Shown one piece after another: positions 1 through 9,000 of a DNA stretch of 38,738 nt. The stretch comes from Planctomycetota bacterium. GTDB taxonomy: Bacteria; Planctomycetota; Planctomycetia; Pirellulales; UBA7805. The notes beneath the pieces were generated by a model. It worked only from the letters and a program-made list of their open reading frames with translations, had not been told where the DNA came from and searched no databases. Each line of letters begins with the position of its first letter. Position 1 is the stretch's first letter. Both the position numbers and the translations under genes were made by a program. Location of the stretch: the NCBI GenBank assembly GCA_021413705.1, contig JAIOPX010000008.1, positions 1 through 38,738 on the forward strand, written 5' to 3'.

Positions 1-386
1 CCGATCAAGCTTGTTTCCGCGAAGATTTCTGTCAGTACAATGCCCGACACCGCGGTCGGCAGCCCGAACGGCAGATCGACCAGTGCGTCGAGGATCCGCT
101 GGCCCCGAAATCGATAGCGCACCAGCGTCCAGGCGACAACGAACCCAAACACCACATTGACCGCCGCGGCGATCAGCGCCGCACCGAACGTCAGCTTAAA
201 TGCCGAGATCGTGTTTTCATCGGTGGCGATCCGCCAGAAGCCGCTCCACCCCATCCGCGCCGTGCTGAAGACCAGCGTGGAGAGGGGAATCAGCACGATC
301 AAACCCAGATACGCCAGCGTGTACCCCAGCGACAGGCCAAAGCCCGGCAGCACGCGGCGGTGGGTTTTGCGGAGCGGTGTTGTCAT
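1..386 (-). CDS. cysT: Sulfate/thiosulfate ABC transporter permease CysT, N-terminal part (cut by window edge)
   Basis: Read on the minus strand from ATG at 386, the frame stays open to the window edge (about 128 residues). It starts MTTPLRKTHRRVLPGFGLSL and continues into a first membrane segment (about residues 14-40), a second one near residues 70-95, and the DLPFGLPTAVSGIVL stretch typical of CysT/CysU permeases. The protein would form half of the membrane channel that imports sulfate with CysW and the ATPase CysA; those genes are presumably beyond the window. An in-frame ATG at 398 is an alternative, but AGGGA lies about 11 bases before 386 and directly abuts 398, so 386 is preferred. 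It begins 33 bases after the sbp stop codon, so the two are almost certainly one operon. Confidence 0.88.
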   Translation of the reverse strand, partial: MTTPLRKTHRRVLPGFGLSLGYTLAYLGLIVLIPLSTLVFSTARMGWSGFWRIATDENTISAFKLTFGAALIAAAVNVVFGFVVAWTLVRYRFRGQRILDALVDLPFGLPTAVSGIVLTEIFAETSLI

Positions 387-419
387 GGCGGGGGCCATCC
401 CTGGCGGGGATCGTAGGGC

Positions 420-1553
420 TTATTTCTTGCGGAAAATCGCGTCGAACACGCCGCCGTCCGCAAAATGGGTCTGCTGCACTTTCTTCCAGCCGCCGAGTTC
501 GTCGATCGTGATCCGCTCGACTTTTACGAACCGGGCGTTGTCCTTCGCGTCGGCCAACTCGGGCTTCAGTGGGCGATAGAAATTCTTCGCTGCGATCCGC
601 TGGCCGGCCGGCGAATAGAGATATTCCAGGTAGGCTGTTGCGACGTCCCGCGTGCCATGCTCGTCGGCGTTCTTATCGACCACCGCGACAGGCGGTTCGG
701 CGAGTACGCTCACGGAGGGGACGATGATCTCAAACTGGTCCTCTCCAAACTCCTTCTTCGCCAGGAACGCTTCGTTCTCCCATGTGAGCAGCACGTCCCC
801 TACGTTGCGGCGGGCGAAGGTCAGCGTCGAACCGCGGGCACCCGTGTCGAGCACCGGCACGTTGCGAAACAACGCGCCGACAAACTCCTTCGCCTTCGCC
901 TCATCGCCGCCGAACTTGCGCAGGGCATAAGCCCAGGCGGCCAGATAGTTCCAGCGGGCGCCGCCGGACGTCTTGGGATTGGGCGTGACGACTTTCACGT
1001 CGGAGCGGACCACGTCGTCCCAGTCCTTGATTTGCTTGGGATTCCCCTTGCGGACCAGCAGGACGATGGTGGAAGAGTACGGCGCGCTATTGTTCGGCAG
1101 ACGTTTTTGCCAATCGGCGGCGATCAGTCCGGCTTTGTCGGCGATGGCGTCGATGTCGTACGCCAGGGCCAGCGTCACGACGTCCGCCTTCTGGCCATCT
1201 ATCACCGCGCGGGCCTGCTTGCCCGATCCGCCGTGCGATTGCTGCACCGTGACCTTCTGGCCGGTTTTCTCCTGCCAGTGCTTTTGGAATTCCGGATTGA
1301 ACTCGGCGTACAATTCGCGGGTGGGATCGAACGAGACATTGAGCAGTTGCACGTCTGCTTTCAAGGCATCCTTCGGCGACGCAGCCTCCTTCGGCTGCGA
1401 GGATGCCGGCTGGGCGGCTCCGCCACCCGTTGCCAGCGATACCCCCTCGCGTGACTTATCTTGCTGTGCCCCAGTTGATGCGCCGCCGCAACCCGTCGCG
1501 GTCGCCGCGATCATCAAGACCAGGGCCCGAATCCATTGGCTCCGAACGTGCAT
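420..1553 (-). CDS. sbp: Sulfate-binding lipoprotein Sbp, periplasmic component of the sulfate ABC transporter
   Basis: The 377-residue product captures sulfate and delivers it to the CysT/CysW permease. Residues 1-22 form a lipoprotein-type signal with Cys at 22 (ATATGC), so it is probably membrane-anchored, unlike the soluble Sbp of enterobacteria. The family signature is clear: [15 protein letters not shown], then [17 protein letters not shown] and [15 protein letters not shown], followed by [16 protein letters not shown]. The frame is open up to an ATG at 1646, but that longer start overlaps a sigma-54 promoter at 1641-1657 and precedes the signal peptide, so ATG 1553 is chosen. Residues 30-65 are a Ser/Ala/Lys-rich linker, usual after a lipobox. 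Downstream cysT follows on the same strand. Expression is probably driven by the divergent activator gene at 1799. Confidence 0.92.
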   Translation of the reverse strand: MHVRSQWIRALVLMIAATATGCGGASTGAQQDKSREGVSLATGGGAAQPASSQPKEAASPKDALKADVQLLNVSFDPTRELYAEFNPEFQKHWQEKTGQKVTVQQSHGGSGKQARAVIDGQKADVVTLALAYDIDAIADKAGLIAADWQKRLPNNSAPYSSTIVLLVRKGNPKQIKDWDDVVRSDVKVVTPNPKTSGGARWNYLAAWAYALRKFGGDEAKAKEFVGALFRNVPVLDTGARGSTLTFARRNVGDVLLTWENEAFLAKKEFGEDQFEIIVPSVSVLAEPPVAVVDKNADEHGTRDVATAYLEYLYSPAGQRIAAKNFYRPLKPELADAKDNARFVKVERITIDELGGWKKVQQTHFADGGVFDAIFRKK

Positions 1554-1640
1554 GACTAGGAGTCTTTCTGTTGTTTGGTATAGGGGGTCGCAGGCGGGCG
1601 GTAACTTTTCTGGTGGGCGTTGATTGGTTTGGCCCATGTA

Positions 1641-1657
1641 TTGCAATGGCTGTGCCG
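1641..1657 (-). promoter_or_regulatory. Sigma-54 (-24/-12) promoter for the sbp-cysT operon
   Basis: On the minus strand, 1657 to 1641 reads CGGCACAGCCATTGCAA. This matches the sigma-54 consensus TGGCAC-N5-TTGCA at ten of eleven fixed positions, with GG at 1656-1655 and GC at 1644-1643, exactly the required 12-base offset. The start of transcription should lie near 1631, giving an untranslated leader of about 78 bases before ATG 1553. A sigma-54 enhancer-binding protein is encoded divergently from 1799. In the likely activator-binding stretch, GTTATATTTGAT (1733-1744) and GTCATATTTAAC (1777-1788) are imperfect direct repeats, but I cannot show that they are enhancer sites. Confidence 0.72.
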
Positions 1658-1798
1658 TTGGCCGTCGACGAGATAAAAGCCGGGAATTTGGGCTGATCGG
1701 GGCACAATTTCCACCGCTAGCACGTTTTTTCTGTTATATTTGATAGTTGTTTTCCAGCATTAGTCACGGATAGGCCGTCATATTTAACGGGGATTGCT

Positions 1799-3376
1799 AT
1801 GGAGCGGTTTGATTCCATTTTGCTGGAGGTGTGGCGCGAAGTGGGGCGTCACCTCGAACTGCACGAGTCGGCACCGACGATCGCCCGGCTGCTGGCGCGC
1901 GAGATGCCGCTGGCCCGGCTGACGCTGCGGCGCGTCGATCGAGAGCACAATGCCCTGGTGAGCCTGGCCGTGGCATCGCCGCAGCGCAGCTTGCCGCCGG
2001 TCGAGAGCAAGCGCGTGCTGGGGGCCGCGGAATTGCGGCATGCGCTCCACTGGTGTCGCGAAGAGCGAGTCACCACGCGGCACACCGGTTCGGCCCGCGA
2101 TCTGGCGCTGCACATTTCGGCCGACATCACGGACGACCTGCTGGCGGCTCCCCTGATGGCGGAAGGAGAGCCGGCCGGCATGGTCGTGCTCCAGGCGCAA
2201 GAGGGAAGCCGCTTCGAGCCGCGGCATATGCAAATGCTCAAGGCGCTGCGCGAGCCGTTGACGGTGGCGCTGGCCAACCAACGCCGCTTGCACGAGATGG
2301 CCGCGCTGCGCGAAGCGGCCGAGGCGGAGCGCGGTGCCCTGCTCCGACGGCTAGGTCGGTCGCAATTGACCGACACGATCGTCGGCGAAGAGAGCGGCCT
2401 GAAGCATGTGATGGAGCGGATCGATCTGGTCACGCGATCCGACGTCCCCGTGTTGATCTTTGGCGAAACAGGGACCGGCAAGGAGCTGGTCGCCCGCGCG
2501 ATCCATTCGCGCGGCACGCGCTCGGCCGGCCCATTCATGCGAGTCAACTGCGGCGCCATTCCGCCGGAGTTGATCGATTCGCAGTTGTTCGGCCACGAGC
2601 GGGGAAGCTTTACCGGCGCCGAGCAAACTCGCGCGGGTTGGTTCGAGCGGGCCGACGGCGGCACGCTGTTCCTCGACGAAATCGGCGAACTGCCCCTGGA
2701 CGCCCAGGTGCGATTCCTACGAGTGCTGCAGGACGGACTGGTCGAGCGAGTCGGCTCGCACCAGTCGGTTCATGTAGACGTGCGGATTGTGGCGGCCACG
2801 CACCGCGATCTGGCGGCGATGGTCCGCGATAACGCGTTTCGCGAAGACCTGTGGTACCGGCTGGCGGTGTTTCCGATCCTGTTGCCTCCGCTGCGCGAGC
2901 GCAAAGACGACATCCCCGCCCTGGCCCGTCACTTTGCCCAGCGAGCGGCGGTCCGGTTTGGACTGTCGCCAGTGGAACCAGACGAGTCAGACGTGCGGCT
3001 GCTCACCGGCTACGATTGGCCCGGCAACATCCGCGAGCTGGGAGCGGTGGTGGATCGGGCGGTGATCCTGGGCGAAGGACAGCGACTGGCGATGGCCACG
3101 GCGCTGGGACTGGGACAACATCCCGGCGCGATGCAGGCCCGCCCGATTCGCGCGAATCAGTCGCACGCAGCGGCTGCCGCCACGATGGCCATCCCGTCGC
3201 TCAATGATGCCATGCGCACCCACATCGAGAGCGCATTGGCCCAATGCGACGGTCGCGTCGAAGGCCCCCGCGGCGCCGCGGCCGCACTGGGGATCAATCC
3301 TCACACGCTGCGCGCCAGGATGCGCAAGCTCAAGATCGACTGGACGCAGTTTCGCGCGGAACGCGCGGCGTCGTGA
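1799..3376 (+). CDS. Sigma-54-dependent transcriptional activator: GAF-like sensor, AAA+ domain, Fis-type HTH
   Basis: The 525-residue protein is built like NorR/FhlA. Residues about 10-165 resemble a GAF sensor domain, and about 165-188 form a short charged helix. The AAA+ domain covers about 190-430, with Walker A GETGTGKE at 222-229, the sigma-54 contact loop GSFTGA at 269-274 (canonical GAFTGA, with Ser for Ala), and Walker B GGTLFLDE at 287-294. A Fis-like helix-turn-helix lies near 470-520 (GAAAALGINPHTLRARM). There is no receiver domain, so it is likely controlled by a ligand or redox signal rather than a histidine kinase. ATG 1799 is preceded by GGGGA at good spacing. It is divergent from sbp, whose promoter is of the sigma-54 type, so control of sulfate uptake is the likely role. 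The ligand is unknown. Confidence 0.9.
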   Translation: MERFDSILLEVWREVGRHLELHESAPTIARLLAREMPLARLTLRRVDREHNALVSLAVASPQRSLPPVESKRVLGAAELRHALHWCREERVTTRHTGSARDLALHISADITDDLLAAPLMAEGEPAGMVVLQAQEGSRFEPRHMQMLKALREPLTVALANQRRLHEMAALREAAEAERGALLRRLGRSQLTDTIVGEESGLKHVMERIDLVTRSDVPVLIFGETGTGKELVARAIHSRGTRSAGPFMRVNCGAIPPELIDSQLFGHERGSFTGAEQTRAGWFERADGGTLFLDEIGELPLDAQVRFLRVLQDGLVERVGSHQSVHVDVRIVAATHRDLAAMVRDNAFREDLWYRLAVFPILLPPLRERKDDIPALARHFAQRAAVRFGLSPVEPDESDVRLLTGYDWPGNIRELGAVVDRAVILGEGQRLAMATALGLGQHPGAMQARPIRANQSHAAAAATMAIPSLNDAMRTHIESALAQCDGRVEGPRGAAAALGINPHTLRARMRKLKIDWTQFRAERAAS

Positions 3377-3385
3377 CGAAGTTGC

Positions 3386-4270
3386 TTAAGTCGTCACGCC
3401 CAGCTTGCCGCTCTTCGACAACCCGGCCGCTTGCCACACTTTGTCCAGCGCCTGCGACGTCTGCTTGATGATCTGCTCGCGCGCCAGGTCGGCGAAGCGA
3501 TGCGGATGCGGGTTCGGCGTGATCGGGCCGTCGTAGCCGCCGGCGGCCAAGCTAGCCAGAATCGCCGCGGCGTCGATCGTGCCGTTCTCGCCGGGGAGGA
3601 CGCGGGTGCTCTCTTCGACGTCGTCTCGGCCGGCGACTGTCGTCGCGTCGGACAGATACACGGCCACGACGTCTTTGGCCGGCACCGTCTGGATTTGTTC
3701 TTGTGTCGCACCCGACACGTGCCATTGCCAGACATCCAGCACCAGGCCGACATTCTCGCTGCCAATCATCTTGACCAGCATGGTCAGCGCGTCGAACGTG
3801 TGAATGAACTGAAACGCCCGATCGAGGCGATCTTTGGCCAGGGCGCGAAAGCCGAGTCCCAGCCGGACGCCGGTGGGCGCCAGCACTTCGCCGATCTCGC
3901 GGCAGCGGCGGCGGCAGAGTTCAAAGTTTTCGTGATAAGGGCGGATGTAGCCGGCCGGCTCGACCGTGGTCCGTGCCCGGTGGCAGCCGAGCGCCGCGGC
4001 CATTTCGGCCAGTGGGGTGAGCTTGTCGAGATCGCGGCGGAAGGTCTCTTCGTCGGACTGCCAATCGACGGGCAATTGAAAGCTGCCCAGTTTCAGCCGC
4101 GCGCTGACGATCAGCCGTTTGGCCTTCTCGATCCCCTGGGTTTCAACCTGCCGGCCGAATTCGGTCAGATCAAGGTCCAGTCCCTTAAACCCGTACGACA
4201 GCGTCCACTCGATCAATTCACTCTGGCGACCCGATATGCCCAGAGCATCCAGGCTTAGATTGCGGAACAT
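3386..4270 (-). CDS. Sugar phosphate isomerase/epimerase-like TIM-barrel protein
   Basis: The 294-residue product resembles the xylose isomerase-like TIM-barrel family (AP endonuclease 2 fold). Recognisable pieces are FKGLDLDLTEFG near the N-terminus, the strand-and-loop VGLVLDVWQWHVSG, DVVAVYLSDA, RVLPGENGTIDAAAIL and YDGPITPNPHPHRF. Asp and His of the metal site are visible in LDVWQWH. At two places where many relatives have a metal-binding Glu (after the GLGF strand and in the C-terminal PITPNP strand), this protein has none, so catalysis is uncertain. ATG 4270 is chosen because AAAGGA lies five or so bases upstream; an in-frame ATG at 4324 has no such site. The gene converges on the activator gene with a nine-base gap. 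No signal peptide is seen, so the protein is cytoplasmic. Substrate unknown. Confidence 0.75.
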   Translation of the reverse strand: MFRNLSLDALGISGRQSELIEWTLSYGFKGLDLDLTEFGRQVETQGIEKAKRLIVSARLKLGSFQLPVDWQSDEETFRRDLDKLTPLAEMAAALGCHRARTTVEPAGYIRPYHENFELCRRRCREIGEVLAPTGVRLGLGFRALAKDRLDRAFQFIHTFDALTMLVKMIGSENVGLVLDVWQWHVSGATQEQIQTVPAKDVVAVYLSDATTVAGRDDVEESTRVLPGENGTIDAAAILASLAAGGYDGPITPNPHPHRFADLAREQIIKQTSQALDKVWQAAGLSKSGKLGVTT

Positions 4271-4489
4271 ATTTTCCTTTGGCTGACCTGATGACGAACT
4301 GCGAAGTATTTTTAGACGGCACAATTTTTACGGCACTATTTTTACAGAGGACCAGTTGCGGGGCTTGCTCTGGCCGTGATGGGCAACGAGCATTGTAGGG
4401 CCATTGCACCGCGATGGCATTCGGCACATGGACTACTTCAGCGCAATTCGCTGATACAGCATTATTACAAATTTGGCGGAACCTTCAAC

Positions 4490-5401
4490 ATGGACCTGGG
4501 TCATAAACTCCTCGAAGCGGTGGTGTTGGGCGTAATTCAGGGTCTGACGGAGTTTTTGCCCGTCAGCAGCACCGCCCACCTGCGGATTGTGCCGGCCTTG
4601 CTGGGCTGGACCGACCCCGGCGCGGCCAAAACAGCCGTGATCCAGTTGGGGACCCTGGTGGCCGTGCTGGCATACTTCCGCCGGGACGTGTGGCAGATTG
4701 GCTTCGCCTGGTTCCGCGAAACCCTGACTGGCCAGTTCGGCCGCACGCACGACGGCCGGATGGGGTGGATGATGATCGTCGGCACGGTGCCGGTGGCGGT
4801 GCTCGGCCTGATATTCAAACATCAAATCGAAGAGAAATGGCGGTCGCTTTATATTGTCGCCGTGGCGATGGTCGTGGTGGCCCTGGTGATGGTGCTGGCG
4901 GAATGGGTGTTGCGCCGCAGAAAGGACGCCGGCCGCAAGCTCACGGAGTTGGAAGATGTTTCGATGACCGACGCGATTGTCGTCGGCTGTGCCCAGGCCG
5001 CGGCGCTGGTGCCCGGCACATCGCGCTCGGGGGCCACGATCTCCGGAGCGTTGTTTCACGGGCTGAGCCGCGAGGCGGCGGCCCGGTTTTCGTTTTTGCT
5101 TTCCATCCCGGCGGTGTTTGCCGCGGCGATGCTGGAACTGTACAGCGAGCGCGATAAATTGCTGGTTTCGCGCGAGGAAGTGCTGGCGCTGATTGTTTGC
5201 ACCGTCGTGTCGGGCGTGGTGGGCTATGCGGCGATCGCCTGGCTGCTGGCGTACCTGCGAAAGCGGTCGCTGTATTTGTTTGTGGTGTACCGGCTGCTGC
5301 TGGGCGGGTTGCTGCTGGGGTTGGTGGCCACCGGGGTGGTGAAGTCCGACGCAGGTCTGCCGGCGCCTAAGGCCGCTGCGGCCACAACAGCGCCACGATA
5401 G
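4490..5401 (+). CDS. uppP: Undecaprenyl-diphosphatase UppP (BacA family)
   Basis: UppP dephosphorylates undecaprenyl pyrophosphate to recycle the lipid carrier used for envelope polysaccharides. The 303-residue protein has both family signatures: GLTEFLPVSSTAHL near residue 16 and PGTSRSGATISGALFHGL around residues 176-193, which carry the catalytic Glu, Ser and Arg residues. About seven or eight hydrophobic segments are visible, as usual for the family. ATG 4490 gives the standard N-terminus MDLGHKLLEAVVLGVIQGLT; the frame is open upstream to 4376, but those residues do not fit the family. The C-terminus has a short Ala/Pro/Thr tail. It appears to be a single-gene unit followed by two GC-rich hairpins. 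Confidence 0.95.
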   Translation: MDLGHKLLEAVVLGVIQGLTEFLPVSSTAHLRIVPALLGWTDPGAAKTAVIQLGTLVAVLAYFRRDVWQIGFAWFRETLTGQFGRTHDGRMGWMMIVGTVPVAVLGLIFKHQIEEKWRSLYIVAVAMVVVALVMVLAEWVLRRRKDAGRKLTELEDVSMTDAIVVGCAQAAALVPGTSRSGATISGALFHGLSREAAARFSFLLSIPAVFAAAMLELYSERDKLLVSREEVLALIVCTVVSGVVGYAAIAWLLAYLRKRSLYLFVVYRLLLGGLLLGLVATGVVKSDAGLPAPKAAAATTAPR

Positions 5402-5426
5402 ATTTCGACGCCACAGCCTTGGGTGC

Positions 5427-5479
5427 CTGGGGCAACGCCCCAGATCTCTGCGACCGGCACAACTGGGGCGTCGCCCCAG
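5427..5479. repeat. Pair of matching GC-rich hairpins downstream of uppP
   Basis: Two inverted repeats with the same stem lie 19 bases apart: CTGGGGC/GCCCCAG with a 3-base loop at 5427-5443, and CTGGGGCG/CGCCCCAG with a single central base at 5463-5479. No T-run follows either one. They could act as a transcription end or transcript-stabilising structure after uppP, or be copies of a dispersed intergenic repeat. The sequence alone does not decide. Confidence 0.55.
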
Positions 5480-5557
5480 CCACCCTGCTGGCAATCGACC
5501 CGAAGCAAGCGAGCGGGATGGCCGAAAATGACACTACAAGTCCGGCTCCTAATGGCG

Positions 5558-5563
5558 TATAAT
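5558..5563 (+). promoter_or_regulatory. -10 element of the likely ssrA promoter
   Basis: A perfect TATAAT lies at 5558-5563, about 65 bases before the mature 5' end of tmRNA at 5628. Transcription would start near 5570 and the leader would be removed by RNase P. No convincing -35 box stands 16-18 bases upstream; the closest match, ATGACA at 5528-5533, is too far away. Confidence 0.45.
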
Positions 5564-5627
5564 GGGCGTGTTGAGTTGGCGACTCTGGAATGGGCGGTTC
5601 GTTCGTTTTCCGGGCGTTGCCGCTGTC

Positions 5628-5987
5628 GGGGGCGAACTGGGTTCGACCGGATAGCTAGAAGTACAGTCGGCGTGCCGTGGTTGGTCAGCAGGCCACGTAA
5701 AAAGCGGACCACCATTTCAATTGCTGAGAGCAATCTCGCATTGGCTGCCTAGAGATAGGCGGCTCCGGTTGCGGACCTTAGTCGGAGAGGTCCAAAAACT
5801 GGTCACCAAATCCGGATCGCCTCAGGTCACTGACGGGCACGCCCGAGGTTAAAAACCGTTCCTGTCTGGCGAACTTGCAACCCTGTCGGCTGGGGACAAG
5901 TTCGTGACAGTGTAAATGAGCCGGCTACGCACGTAGAAGACTGCACGGAAATATCGCGGGACGCGGGTTCGATTCCCGCCGCCTCCA
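5628..5987 (+). ncRNA. ssrA: Transfer-messenger RNA (tmRNA, ssrA)
   Basis: This is a one-piece tmRNA of about 360 bases that rescues stalled ribosomes and tags the unfinished protein. The 5' end GGGGGCG (5628-5634) pairs with CGCCTCC (5980-5986), and the third pair is G-U, the identity signal for alanyl-tRNA synthetase. The T arm GCGGG-TTCGATT-CCCGC occupies 5963-5979. The tag frame runs from GCT at 5723 to TAG at 5750-5752 and encodes AESNLALAA, a classic LALAA-ending degradation tag. The discriminator base A is at 5987; the next three bases are CTA, so the CCA end is not encoded and must be added by tRNA nucleotidyltransferase. A strong terminator follows at once. Confidence 0.96.
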
Positions 5988-5990
5988 CTA

Positions 5991-6030
5991 AAGGCCACTT
6001 ACGACAATGTGTCGTAAGTGGCCTTGATTT
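5991..6030 (+). terminator. Rho-independent terminator of ssrA
   Basis: A perfect 16-base-pair stem (5991-6006 with 6010-6025) closes a three-base ATG loop and is followed by GATTTTT. It begins three bases after the tmRNA discriminator base. The opposite strand lacks a long T-run, so any use by the convergent gene ending at 6081 would be weaker. Confidence 0.93.
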
Positions 6031-6080
6031 TTGCACGTACGGCTTCAATGCGAGTCACGATCGCTCCCGCGTGGCTGCTG

Positions 6081-9000
6081 TTATTTGTCCCGCGCCACGC
6101 GAAGTCCCGTGAATACGTACCCGTTGATGCCGCCCCAGCGCTGCGCTGCCCGGCAATACACGGCTTCATGCGGCCAGCCGCCTCCTCGGAAAACGCGGAC
6201 CGTGCCGGTTGCGGGCCCCGTTGGATTCTCCGCTGGCGAATGAAAATAATATTGCTCGTTGAACCAATCTGAGCACCATTGCGAAACATTGCCGTGCATA
6301 TCGCACAAGCCAAACGCGTTGGGAGGGTAAGAGCCAGCCGGCGTCGTGTGGCCGATATTAAATTCGACGTTCGCATATTCTTGGGAAAGAGTGTCGCCGA
6401 CATTGAAGGCTGTGGTCGTCCCCGCGCGGCAGGCGTATTCCCACTCGGCCTCCGTTGGCAGGCGGTACGTTTGGCCCTCCATTTGCGACAATCGCTTACA
6501 GAATTCCTGGGCGTCTGACCAGGAGATCGACTCCACCGGCAAACGGCTGGCATCCAGCCCCGCCACCTGTTCTCGTCCCTCGCCGGTGGGCGAAAACAGG
6601 CTGGGATTCTTCGTCATGACCCGCTGGTATTCTGCTTGGGTCACCGGATGGACTCCCAGATAGAACGGGTGCGTGATCCGGACACGGTGCTGCTGTTCAT
6701 TCTTGGTGTGGCGGGACTCCGTGGCCGGGCTGCCCATCGCGAATTCGCCCTCCGGTACCAACACGAATTTCATTCCGATCGAGTTGGTGATCGTCTCCAG
6801 CTTCGGAGCCGGCGCGGCGTTGGGAGCGTCCGTGCGGGTCGCCGGCGCAAGAGTGGGCAATTGCGCTGCGGACCGAGGAGCAATGTACCAGAGCTTGGCG
6901 TTGTTTTGATTGCCGCTGACGCCGACTAGCCCGTCTTCAAAATAACCCTTGGTCTCAAAATAAGGAGCGTGTCTCGGCGCGGAGAAATGGCGATCCCAGG
7001 GGTCGACCAGTTCCGCCCCCTCGTTTGTATGATAAGAATTGATGGCAGTACTAGGTCGTTCCTTGAAGTACATCTCGGCAGTGGTTTGCTCCCGCTTGGA
7101 ATGCATACTTAGGCGTTGCGGCGGGTTCAGACCGCGGTCTACCTGCCACCAGGCCACCAGATCGCCCTCATATTCCTGCACAGCCTGCTGGACGAGCAGC
7201 CCACTCGCGCCGGGAACCAGCCGCACGTCGCCAGACAAAACCTGCTGACATTGGCCACTGGCGGGCATGTATTTCCACAGACCCTGTAGTTGGCCCTTTT
7301 GCTGTCGGACGGTAAACCACAGACATTTGTGTTCGGGATCAGGCGTCAGTTGGTAAATTCCGTAGGGACTGCAATGGTCCAGGCCGTGTCGGACAACCGC
7401 AGACTTGGATGAAGCAACCAATTCACTTTTGCCGGTTGCAGGGTCGAAGCGGACTAGGGCCCCAAACTCATCCCACTTTCCGTCGACTTGGAGTTTTTCG
7501 GTCATCGCATCCACACTGAGATAGATTCGACCATCGAACCAGGCCATGTCCGTTAACTGTCGGCGGGGGATCGATTTGTCCAACGTGTAAGTATGCATCT
7601 GGTCAGCGGAATACTCCCGCAATTCAGTCTCCGTGGCCAACACAAACACCGACCGCGGCGAGACGGCAAAGCGGCCCACCATTCCTCCCTCGATATCGTA
7701 GTGGCCGACCAGTTCCATTGGTCCTCCAGGCTTTCTCAGTCGAGTCATGAGAAAGGTGCGAACCGATCCGGCGACAGGGAGTGGATGCCAGAACAGGACC
7801 AACTCATCGTGACCACGAATGCTCCGAGCCGAATGATCGACGAATACCTCCCAGAGGGCATGATCGGCAGCCGGCCCGGGTACAAACGTGATCCGCTGCC
7901 AGGTATATCGCCGCCAGGGATCGTCGGGCGGGGGTGCTTTGGGTAACGGCGCCTGCTTGGGTGGGACGAACGGCGCCACAGGTTGTGGTGCCGGAAGTTT
8001 TCTCGTCAGTGGCGACTCGCTGATTCCCTGTCCGCGCAGCGAAGCGGCCAGTAGCGCGGTCTTTTCCCGATATACGGCATGCACATCAGCCTCCAGCCGC
8101 CGCGCCTCTGGTCCCACTTCCATCGGCGTCCAATTAGGCGGCAGTTCGCCGTTTCGTTTGTTGTTGTGCTGTCTCCATTCGTAAAGGAAGTCGCGATCCT
8201 TGCCGTCGGCGTACCAGAAGAGCCCCAGTCGATCCAAGCCAAATCCATCGCCATCGGGGTGCTCCACCAGTCGGCGGCGCAAACAGTCCAGATCGAAGCG
8301 GGTCAAGGCCAGCACGGCTTTGCCTTGCTCGAGCGAATAGGGAGTGGCCCCCATCACTCGGCACTCGTATGCGGAATAGCCAAAGTGCTGACACGGAGCT
8401 AAGGCGTGGGCCGCCGCATACATGGGCGCCGCCTCAGCAAACCGCGTCTGGCCTTTGAGCCATTCTCCCTGTTGAGAAAATTGGTCGGCTTCCACGTCGA
8501 TATCGCCAGGCGCAGCGGGTGGCGCGCGCTCGCCAAGCTCCTTCGCAATCGCCGCTACGATCGCGCTGCGAATGGTCGCCAGATCCTCTGACGGGGACGT
8601 AGTCTTGAACAATCGACGTTGACCTCCGGCCAGCGGGGAAATGCTCAACGAAAGTTGCATTTGATTCCCATCTTTCGTCAGGCCTCCCTGCACCAGCCAG
8701 GTTGACGCGCGTAAGTCGAGCTCAATTCCCGACAGTTCGCTCTCCTTCTGCAATTGATCGAGATCGGACCGCTCGACAACCACGACGTCCTGCAGGCGGC
8801 TCAGATCGGATTCCACGAGAGCATTCAGGGTCGCACTCTCAAAACTGGAGTTCGCGCCCCAATCCTCGCTTGTGAAGCCCATGATTCCCAGAAAGTGGCG
8901 CGATGCGGCCGGCTGGCGCATTTTCTTGCGGGCCTGCGCCAGTCGATTAAGAGCCGACTCTAATTCAGCGCCGTTGGCCGCAGAACTGACCATCAGGTCC

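Noticed and set aside
465-1454. Long plus-strand open frame opposite sbp
   Set aside because: Arg- and Gly-rich shadow of the clear sbp gene, with no protein features of its own.
5423-5752. Open frame of 109 codons after uppP
   Set aside because: It overlaps the tmRNA and ends at the tag stop codon; its last residues are simply the tmRNA tag.
5960-5990. tmRNA 3' end as an integration site for the following 23-kb block
   Set aside because: tmRNA genes are common island attachment sites, but I found no second copy of the 3' end in the window, no integrase, and an intact terminator directly after the gene.
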